Shown here piece after piece: positions 13,067 to 22,138 of a stretch of 64,000 bases of DNA. The translations under genes were made by a program, and so were the position numbers. Below the pieces are notes generated by a model. It had not been told where the DNA came from. It did no database searches and saw only the letters and a program-made list of their open reading frames with translations. The stretch comes from Amborella trichopoda. Lineage: Eukaryota; Streptophyta; Magnoliopsida; Amborellales; Amborellaceae. The DNA is taken from assembly GCF_000471905.2 (NCBI RefSeq), contig NW_006495778.1:2873706-2937705 (forward strand), read 5' to 3'. Position 1 is the first letter of the stretch; each line of letters opens with the position of its first letter.

Positions 13067-13218
13067 TCTAAGCCCTTACTCTCTTGCTCTCTCTAAGTAA
13101 CTTCCCCTCTCTCTCTTGATTTCCCTTCTTTCCTACGATTAATACTGTGAGATGAAATCAGAAATTAGAACCTCGAGAATTGGTCATCATCTCTATCCAG
13201 GCGTGGGCTTGCCAAGTC

Positions 13219-16200
13219 ATGGCCACTCCCACTCCCATTGTTTCCTGCAACTCCTCGCCCCCAACCTTTCTCTGTTCTCTCTCTTCAAAGGCTTTGCACT
13301 GCTTCTTCCTCTGTTGTTCAGGGAAGAACCGATTCAGATACGGTGAGCGCAAGGAGAGAGATAGAGAGGCGAATCGAGTGTTGCTGCCAAATGAGAACAG
13401 ATGGTTGGTTGGAAAGGGCCCTCTCTCTCTTCTAAGGTATGCTCAAATCCTCAATCAAACCCTCTCGCTCCACCTGTAATCTCTTGTTGGGGTCATTCAA
13501 AAGACCAGACCAGGCTCTGTCTCTGTATAAAACCATGGCCGGAGCTGGAATTTCACCTAATTTTCAAATGTTGCACACGTTACCCAACTGTTTTTGCGAA
13601 TTCCAGAGGACCCATTTGGCACTTGGGGTTATCGGTCGCATTCAGAAGCTTGGTTACCCTCTCTCTGTTATCCTGTTGAATATGGTGATGAATGGACTGT
13701 CCAAGGAGGGGCAAGTCGTGAGGGCGATAGAGCTCTTCCATGGCATGCAGAATTACAAGCTTTTGCCTAATGTCTTTTCATTTAACACCCTGATCAATGG
13801 GCTCTGTAAAGCCCAAAAAGTGGAAGAAGCTATGGCTATGCTTAAAGAAATGGGGAAGAGAGGGTGTCAACCAGACGTCGTGACGTATAATATACTCATG
13901 AATGGTCTCTGCAAAGAGGGCAGCACAGAAGAGGCGATGCATTTGTTAGAGAAGATGTATCGCAATGACCTGAACCCCAATGTCTTTGCATTTAACGCTC
14001 TGATCAATGGGTTTTGCAAAGCTGATAGGGTGGAAGAAGCCTTGGCTTTGTACAAAGGAATGGGGAAGATAGGTTGTCAACCAGATTTTGTCACATATAG
14101 CACACTCATTGATGGCCTCTGCAAGGGTGGGAGAATAAAGGAGGCAATGTCTTTCTTGGAGGAGATGTGTCACAATGGCTTGAAAGCAGATGTTGTCACA
14201 TATTGCACTCTTATGAATGTGCTATGCAAAAAAAATAAGGTGGAAGTAGCCTTGGATTTACTCAAAGAAATGGGGAAGATGGGATGTCAACCAAATGTTG
14301 TCACATATAGCACTCTCATCGCCCTTCTTTGTAAGGGCGGAAGAACGGAGGAGGCAATGTCTTTGTTGGCTCAGATGTTTCACAGTGGCTTGAACCCAAA
14401 TGTAGTCATACATAACATTCTTATAAATGTGCTATGCAAAAGAAATGAGCTGGAAGAAGCATTAACTTTTTACAAAGAAATTGGGAAAAGTGGGTGTCAA
14501 CCAAACATCATCACGTATAGCACACTCATTGATGGTTTTTGCAAGGGCCAGAGAACAAAGGAGGCAATGTCTTTGTTAGAGGAGATGTATGACAATGGCT
14601 TGAACCCAAATGTTGTCACATATAACACTCTTAAAATGCATTGTGCAAAATGAATAAAGTGGAAGAAGCCTTGGCTTTGCAAAAAGAAATGGGGAGGAGA
14701 GGTTGTCAACATGATGTTGTCACATACAGCATACTCCTTGATGGCCTTTGCAAGGGTAAGAGAACAGAGGAGGCAATGTCTTTGTTAGAGGAGATGTATC
14801 AAAATGGCTTGAACCCAGATGTTGTCACGTATAACACTCTTATGAATGCACTATGCAAAAGAAATAAGGTAGGAAGTAGCCTTGGCTTTGCACAAAGAAA
14901 TGGGAGGATAGGATGTCAAGCAAATGTTGCCACATATAACATACTCCTTGATGGTCTTTGCAAAGGTGGAAGAACAGAGGAGGCAATGTCTTTATTGGAG
15001 GAGATGTATCACAATGGCTTGAACCCAGATGTGGTTATGTATAATACTCTTATAAATATGCTATGCCAAAGAAATAAGGTGGAAGAAGCATTGAAATTTT
15101 ACAGAGAAATGGGGCAAAGTTCGTGTCAACCAAATGATTTCCCCTATAATGCAGCGATCGATGGTTCTTTCAAGGGTGGCAGAACAAAGGAGGCCATATC
15201 TTTGTCGGATGAGATATATTGCAGCAGCTTGAACCCAGATGTTATCACATATAACACTCTTATGAATGCATTGTGCAAAACAAATAAGGTGGAAGAAGCC
15301 TTGGCATTGCACAAAGAAATGGGGAAGAGAGGATGTCAACCAGATGTTGTCACATATAACACACTGATCAATGGTCTTTGCAAGTGCGGTAGAACAGAGG
15401 AGGCAATTTCTTTAACATTTTGATCAAGCAAAGCCGATAAGGTGGAAGAAGCCTTGGATTTTCACAAAGAAATGGGGAAGATAGGGTGTCAACCAGATGT
15501 CGTCACGCATACTACCCTAACATATGGTCTTGGCAAGGATGGAAGAACAGAAGAGGCAATGGCATTGTTAGAGGAGATGTACCACAATGGCCTAAACCCA
15601 GATGTTGTCACTTATAACACTCTTGTAAATGCTTTATGTAAAAGAAATAAGGTGGAAGAAGCTTTGGCTTTGCACAAGGAAATGGGGAAGAGAGGATGTC
15701 AACCAGATGTTGTCACATATAACACAGTTATTGATGGTCTTTGCAAGGGCGGGAGAATGGAGGAGGCAATGTCTTGTTGGTGGAAATGTGTCAAAATGGC
15801 TTGAAGCCAGATATTGTTAACCATAGCACTCTTATAAACGTGCTATGCAAAAGAAATAAGGTGGAGGAAACCTTGGCTGTGCTTAAAGAAATGGGGAAGA
15901 GAGGATGTCAACTGGGTGTCGTCACGTATAGTACTCTAATAGCTGGTCTTTGCAAGGATGGGTGACTAGAAGACGCAATGCCTTTGCTAGAGGAGATGTG
16001 TGACAATCACTTGAACCCGAATGTCTTCACATTTAACATTATTGTCAATGGGCTCTGCAAAGCCCATAAGGTGGAATAGGCCTTGGCTTTGCCCAAAGAA
16101 AAGGGAAAGGTTGGGTGTCCACCAGTTGTCATCGCGTGTAGTACATTAGAGATTGTCTTTGTAAGGATGGGAGAACAGAAGAGGCAAGGCAATTGTTAGA

Positions 16201-16440
16201 AGAGATACAACATCCTAAACTCCAATGCACACATTACTCTCTTATAAATGTGCTATATAAAACCAATGGTGTGGAAGGAGCCTCGGGAATATGCAAACGA
16301 AATGGAAAGGTAAGGTTGTCACGCCTAATATTGTCACATATAATGCTCTCATGGATGATCTTTGCAAGGATGGAGAAATAGAGGAGGTGATGTTCTTTTC
16401 TGCAGGGGGATTAACTGTTATGGTCTAAATCCAAATGTTT
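13219..16440 (+). pseudogene. P-class PPR gene, Rf-like style, decayed
   Basis: Pentatricopeptide repeat proteins bind organelle RNA through tandem 35-residue helical pairs. Here 13439-14653 reads open for 404 codons with about ten motifs of the PDVVTYNTLINGLCK type; motifs continue to about 16440 with no E or DYW domain. ATG 13219 (AGTCATGGCC context) opens a serine-rich, organelle-targeting-like leader, but the motifs lie in another frame, in which TAA 13433-13435 separates ATG 13439 from upstream sequence. Further damage: a 1-nt loss near 14632; an offsetting +1/-1 pair near 14872-14905; a deletion of about 60 nt with stop 15421-15423; a 1-nt loss near 15774; then stop 15963-15965 and many more. 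Alternating motifs form a 210-bp super-repeat. It may once have been a fertility-restorer-like gene, which is inference from repeat style only. Confidence 0.85.
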
Positions 16441-17358
16441 CTGCATAGAGCTCTCTGATGAATGGCCCATGTGAATTCAGAAATGTGAAACAAGCCTTGA
16501 TCTTATTCAAACTAATGCCGAAGTGATTTTTTATCCCGATATTACCGCATATAACATGCTCATAGATGGGTTCTACGGGATGCATAAAGGGGATGGAGCA
16601 ATGAGCGTCTACACATACTTGATTGGCTAGGGGCTTGAGTGCTGCATCGGCATCCTCAATCAGATGCTCGTAAAACAATGAAAATAAAACTTCAATTCTG
16701 AGAGGGCCCCAGCTAAAACAATTGTTGATATATGCTAGGCGGACAGTTTGCTGTTTCCAACTTGTGGTTGTTTCACCATCCCGAACTATCTTCGGAAGAT
16801 GGCTACAAATGGAAAACACTGAATATAGTCATCTGCAGGCTGCATCATAACTTGCCATAGCAAAAACTACAGTGGTTTGCACTTGTATTATGGGAAACCT
16901 GTCTTCTTTGTTGCTACCAAGGATATTGTTACTATGATTTCTTACACACATCACTCTAATAAATGTGCTATATAAAACCAATGGTGTGGAAGGAGCCTTG
17001 CAAATATGCAAAGAAATGGAAAGGTAATGTTATCCGCCTAATATTGTCACATAAAAGGCTCCCATGGATGATCTTTGCAAGGTTGGCGAAATAGAGGAGG
17101 TGATGTTCTTTTTTTTGGAGGGGGATGAACTTGAATGGTATAAATCCAAATGTTTCCACATTAAGCTCTCTGATGAATGGCCCATGTGAATCCAGAAATG
17201 TGAAACAAGCCTTGATCTTATTCAAATTAATGTGAAAGGTATTGTTTGTCCCGATATTACCGCATATAACATGCTCGTAGATGGGTTTTGCAGAATGCAT
17301 TAAGGGGATGGAGCAATGTGCATCCACACAGAAATGATTGACTAGTGTTTTGAGTGAG
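16228..17358 (+). repeat. 715-bp tandem duplication in the 3' part of the PPR pseudogene
   Basis: The segment 16228-16645 is repeated at 16943-17358 with an offset of about 715 bp; both contain GCTATATAAAACCAATGGTG and the following degenerate PPR motifs. The 300 bp between belong to the duplicated unit. The copies differ by point changes and small indels, so duplication preceded much of the decay. Confidence 0.8.
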
Positions 17359-17560
17359 ATTCTACTACATGTGGTATCTTGATGAACGTGCTGACTAAAA
17401 CTGGTGAGGTCGAGGCTGTAATAAGTCTTTTCTATGAAATGAAAAAGTTGACGCAAGTTCCCACTCAAGCTGCGTATACTGTATTCCTGAATGCATTGTG
17501 CAAAAATGGTGATTTAGAGGATGCCATGAGTTTGTTTCAAGCAAGGTTGTACTGATCGTG
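17359..17560 (+). pseudogene. PPR pseudogene, penultimate motifs
   Basis: Translation around 17375-17550 still gives PPR-like stretches such as VPTQAAYTVFLNALCKNGD and EDAMSLFQ, about two motifs, before similarity stops near the LINE-tail insertion at 17624-17685. Confidence 0.65.
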
Positions 17561-17638
17561 CAGTTGACTTGGACACGCTCGAGTAACTTGCACTCGCAGG
17601 ATGCCTTGCGTGAGGACAACACAAACTTGGAGGTAAAT

Positions 17639-17670
17639 CATCATCATCATCAAAGCTTTTTCCCAACTAA
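17639..17670 (-). mobile_element. 32-bp RTE-type LINE tail with 15-bp target duplication
   Basis: The insert CATCATCATCATCAAAGC plus TTTTTCCCAACTAA is the reverse of the 3' end of the RTE LINE found at 61345-62005. It is flanked by AACTTGGAGGTAAAT (17624-17638) and AACTTGGGGGTAAAT (17671-17685), a 15-bp duplication with one mismatch. It is an extremely 5'-truncated LINE insertion. Confidence 0.75.
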
Positions 17671-17689
17671 AACTTGGGGGTAAATAATG

Positions 17690-18035
17690 GACAAATTTTT
17701 ATATTAACAACATTAGATTTATTTTATGATTGATTTAGTATTTATTAAATCTATTATAAATGACTTATGTTGGCTTTGTTTATCGTTTTTTAGGGTTTTA
17801 TATTTTTTAAATATTTTTTAGATTTTCTAATTTTCTGAGAAACTGATCTTTAGACAAATTTCTTTTTCTTGTATACCTTTTTGAGAACTTATTCTCATCT
17901 TTTATATACATGTTCTGTTGCTTATCATTTTCTTTGTTTTTTTTGCTTTTTTCAAAATTTTAACAATTTTTCCTTTTTTTCCAACTCTGTTTTTTGCCGT
18001 TTTTGAGCTCAATGCCGAGCTGATTAAAAGAATAT
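17690..18035. other. AT-rich spacer splitting the PPR remnant
   Basis: T-rich sequence with no PPR similarity lies between the two PPR remnants. It may be an intron-like or inserted segment; no terminal repeats were found. Confidence 0.4.
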
Positions 18036-18039
18036 TTGT

Positions 18040-18400
18040 TTTCAAGTGATGAATGAAGGTTCAACTCCAATATCCTGATCAATGGGGCATGTTAAGCAAG
18101 GAAGCATCAAGTCGCAAGCTAATTCCTTAAGGATGTTATCCAAAGAGGTCTCATTCCTAATATGGAAACATATTCTGTTGTAATCGGTATGTTCTGCTAG
18201 TCAGGTTGAATGGATGAAGCGAAGGGATTGTTTGAAGGCTTGACTGTGAATGGTTATACACCAGATGCTATGATATGTGCATCGTTATTGAAGTGTTTCA
18301 GCTATGTAGGGCAGTTCTTAGTTCATGGGGTTACTCCATCAAATAGCATGTATCTGATGAGCAATTCGTATTTACAATGTCTTATGTCTAATGAATTTTG
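18040..18400 (+). pseudogene. PPR pseudogene, C-terminal remnant
   Basis: PPR motifs resume: fragments such as DVIQRGLIPNMETYSVVIG and MDEAKGLFEGLTVNGYTPDA are typical terminal P-class repeats. Stops interrupt them. The stretch is collinear with the upstream pseudogene and is taken as its 3' end. Confidence 0.65.
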
Positions 18401-18849
18401 AAAGTGTATAGAATCACTTTCAAAATTTTCTTGAGCCAGAGAACTGACTAGTATCTCATGCAGTGATTTATTAAGGAGGCTCCAAAAGTTGCATCGCATA
18501 AAGGTGGCAATAAAGTTCAAACATGGCTGATAACTGCTGTAGCATGAATGAATTGCAATGGTGGATTGTTGTTCTTTACAAATTCGACTGAAATCTTCTT
18601 GTCTCCTCTTGATTTCTATTTAAATTATTATGATTCCAAATCTAGTTGCTTTTGATAGAGTAATACTTCTCAAAGGAGATTTTGTGGTAATAGTAGCCCT
18701 TGGTCTCTAAAAATGTGTGTTTAAATGGGGTCCACAAGATGTAAACGTGCAAAATGGTGGTATATCAGCTTTTAAAAAGATCTTCCTTTTTTATATAATT
18801 ATTAGGTTTTCAAAGATTTCTTGGTCTTCATGAGAGCTTTGCATGTCTC
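18401..18849. other. intergenic DNA, no gene seen
   Basis: No exon-like or repeat structure was recognised here. Confidence 0.4.
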
Positions 18850-19468
18850 TCTTTTAATGTATTTCAAAGGAACCTCATCCGCGACTTTCCTGCACCAATA
18901 GCAAAACCTTATCGACACCTACAACCCTCATGCCTCTCGGTCCAGCTTTTAGTCCCCTCCCCCTGTAGGCCAGACCAAATTAAATTCCGACGGATGTTCG
19001 CTCGAAAACCCAGGCCCAGCAGGGGTGGATGGAGTCTTCTGAGACCATCTCAGGAACATTCTCACCTCTTTTTCTAGGAACATTGGTCATCCCGACTCAG
19101 AACCAGCTGAGTCCACGACCTTCCTCTCCAGACTTAGGCCTTTCGACTTCGCTGAGGGTCAACCCCTGATCATCGAAGAGATGCTCAAAACATTATCATG
19201 GAGGCATACCTGGCCGGGAATCCAACGCCCTGGCAGACCAACTGGCTAAAGATGGAGAGCATTCCAGCATTATGTGACCCAGTGTGCCTTGGTTTTTTGT
19301 ATATTGCTTTTCCTTTTTCTTATGCAAGGGTTTTTAGGTGCTTGCTCTAACCCATTTTTTGTAAAGGGATACCATCCTTGGTAAGTCTATTTTTTGGCAA
19401 GAGGCCCGGCCTGTGGGTTTTCATGTACTTACTCCTTATAATACAACAATTAACACTTATAAAAAAAA
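18850..19468 (+). mobile_element. LINE (L1-type) 3' fragment with RNase H
   Basis: The C-terminal RNase H domain of plant L1 LINEs is recognisable: LNSDGCSLENPGPAG near 18975, and further on GRESNALADQLAKDGEHSS, matching the family's REAN..AD.LAK block. A 3' untranslated part and a short poly(A) (19461-19468) follow. It is 5'-truncated and frameshifted in the middle of the domain. Confidence 0.7.
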
Positions 19469-21009
19469 TGTACTTAAAAGAAATTTTTGATGAGAGATAT
19501 AGATGGAAACTCACTATCAAACTGTAGCATCTCTTGGTCACTTGTCTGAAAGCCTTCCATGATCCAGTGTGAACAACATGGATTGTTCTTAGATGCAGTG
19601 AACTTGGGTGTAACAGGTACCTGAGCATTACATTTCTTCCCCATTTGTGGTAATATTGCTATGATTTAGTTTTGATGAGCATCCTCCTTGTAATCGTCAT
19701 CAGTCACTGATAAACCCCCCTGGTTCTCTCACAAGAGAGTATGAATCCAAACCCTTTATCTGACGATTTCTTTCTCTCACAGGTGACTAGGGCAATAAAT
19801 TTTCTTCACTTTGTATGGCATTTTCACTACATAATACTTTTAAAAAGAATAATCCCTATTACTTTCCAAAATTAAAAAGAGAATACTCCAGATTATTTTC
19901 CTTCAGATGCTTACCTGGTCTTGTTTCAATTGAACAATGTGGCTCCAAATCCTTCCATTGTAAATGGCTGCTGCTCTAAACAGTAAAACCTTCCTCTATG
20001 ATGGCTGTCATTGGCCTTCTCATAAGGATGCCCTAGTGCTGAAACCGACAATGCTGAAATCCTCTTTTGCCAATCATGTGCTTGCAATATCTAGTTCTCT
20101 CACCATGTCCTACTTGTTATCACAAAGTTAGAATTTTTTCAAAATAATTAGACATTATTTTGTGATAATTATTTTTCAATGCTCTACTTGAAAATAACTT
20201 CGGAAATAACAATTGTGAAATTATTTTCGAATAATTTCCTTCCCAAATATGTTTTCTGAAATCAGATTCTTATGAGTCAATAGTTCGAAAATTTGGACTT
20301 GGTATGTCTTTTAAAAGAAGATGACTATAATTGCTAATAACAAGGCAAATGCAGCTTGAGATGCACATTTGTGTGCTCGATCAGACATATGTGTGATGCA
20401 TGCATATGTTATTGGGAGTTTTGTGATACAGAAAGGAACTAAGAAGAGATGTGCAGAAATCAACCAAGAAAAAAGAAAAATAAAGATGGCCATGAATCTA
20501 GTACAATGACAGCTTGTTCGAAGACTCCAAAAGGTAACGAAGGGATAACTACTAATGAAACTTGGTACAACATGGATGCACTTATTGTTCTTTGTGCATG
20601 TTGATACACTATGGAGACGGCTTACACCTTATTCACCTTTCTTCTAAAAGTATCATAGTAAAAGTACTTAATACTGCCCCTTACTTTATATAAAATTTTT
20701 CCTTCTTTTAATGGTACATGCTAGTAAAAATTACTTAGTGCCATTGAATGTTACACCTCCTCTTCTTTGAATGATGTATGGAAATGTGTCTGAACGACTT
20801 TTTATGAATTTGATATTTTTTAGAGAAAATTATAGATACTCCAAAATGAATTTTGTAAAAATTCTACCCTTAAGACTTTTAGTAACGCACTCTAAACCCA
20901 GTTACCGTTTTTTCTTGCTTTTTCCCCAATCAAAAAGTAAATCATTTACATACTAAACGCCATTCCTCGATCTCTCTCTCTCTGTCTCTCTACCCCCTCT
21001 CTCTCTCTC
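19469..21009. other. intergenic DNA up to the assembly gap
   Basis: No protein-coding exon could be defended. A weak palindrome pairs TTATCACAAAG (20116) with TTTTGTGATAATT (20159). The last 65 bp turn into CT-rich sequence. The missing first exon of the RPB4-like gene could lie here or in the gap. Confidence 0.4.
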
Positions 21010-21787
21010 NNNNNNNNNNNNNNNNNNNNNNNNNNNNNNNNNNNNNNNNNNNNNNNNNNNNNNNNNNNNNNNNNNNNNNNNNNNNNNNNNNNNNNNNNNN
21101 NNNNNNNNNNNNNNNNNNNNNNNNNNNNNNNNNNNNNNNNNNNNNNNNNNNNNNNNNNNNNNNNNNNNNNNNNNNNNNNNNNNNNNNNNNNNNNNNNNNN
21201 NNNNNNNNNNNNNNNNNNNNNNNNNNNNNNNNNNNNNNNNNNNNNNNNNNNNNNNNNNNNNNNNNNNNNNNNNNNNNNNNNNNNNNNNNNNNNNNNNNNN
21301 NNNNNNNNNNNNNNNNNNNNNNNNNNNNNNNNNNNNNNNNNNNNNNNNNNNNNNNNNNNNNNNNNNNNNNNNNNNNNNNNNNNNNNNNNNNNNNNNNNNN
21401 NNNNNNNNNNNNNNNNNNNNNNNNNNNNNNNNNNNNNNNNNNNNNNNNNNNNNNNNNNNNNNNNNNNNNNNNNNNNNNNNNNNNNNNNNNNNNNNNNNNN
21501 NNNNNNNNNNNNNNNNNNNNNNNNNNNNNNNNNNNNNNNNNNNNNNNNNNNNNNNNNNNNNNNNNNNNNNNNNNNNNNNNNNNNNNNNNNNNNNNNNNNN
21601 NNNNNNNNNNNNNNNNNNNNNNNNNNNNNNNNNNNNNNNNNNNNNNNNNNNNNNNNNNNNNNNNNNNNNNNNNNNNNNNNNNNNNNNNNNNNNNNNNNNN
21701 NNNNNNNNNNNNNNNNNNNNNNNNNNNNNNNNNNNNNNNNNNNNNNNNNNNNNNNNNNNNNNNNNNNNNNNNNNNNNNNNNNNNNNN
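21010..21787. other. assembly gap (778 N)
   Basis: An unresolved run of N is bordered on both sides by CT dinucleotide repeats (20971-21009 and 21788-21841), so the gap probably contains or was caused by a long (CT)n tract. Open frames spanning it are meaningless. Confidence 0.95.
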
Positions 21788-21789
21788 CC

Positions 21790-21836
<47 letters not shown>

Positions 21837-21855
21837 CTCTCTGAACTTGGCTTCA

Positions 21856-21975
21856 GAAGCATGTGACCAGTCCGGCACATTTTTGTGTCGGACCTCAAAA
21901 ACGTTTCGATCCCATACAATTTTTTCGATCCGACACAAAATTATGCTTGTGTCGGACCGGTCACAAGCTCCTGGA
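21856..21975. mobile_element. hairpin MITE built on GTCCGACACAA motifs
   Basis: About 120 bp, mostly palindromic: the left arm AAGCATGTGACCAGTCCGGC pairs with the right arm read in reverse, GAGCTTGTGACCGGTCCGAC. Each arm is itself a small palindrome (TTGTGTCGG facing CCGACACAA). It lies 164 bp upstream of the first recognised exon of the RPB4-like gene. Confidence 0.6.
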
Positions 21976-22138
21976 AATGCAGAAGGCCCATAAGATGGTC
22001 TAATTTGTTGTGCATTAAACTGGTTGATATTACATTGCTCTGTAATGTTACAAAGTTTTGATTCTGTATAGGAAGCACTATCTGAACTACTTATCATATT
22101 TTATTTGAATTTTTCTTTTCTTTTTCTTTTTATCTCAG

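Noticed and set aside
16418-17468. Minus-strand frames of 133 and 166 codons
   Set aside because: They are antisense shadows of the tandemly duplicated PPR pseudogene; they repeat each other only because the DNA is duplicated.
20946-22097. Minus-strand open frames of 383 and 309 codons
   Set aside because: They exist only because a run of 778 N and CT repeats contains no stop; not a gene.
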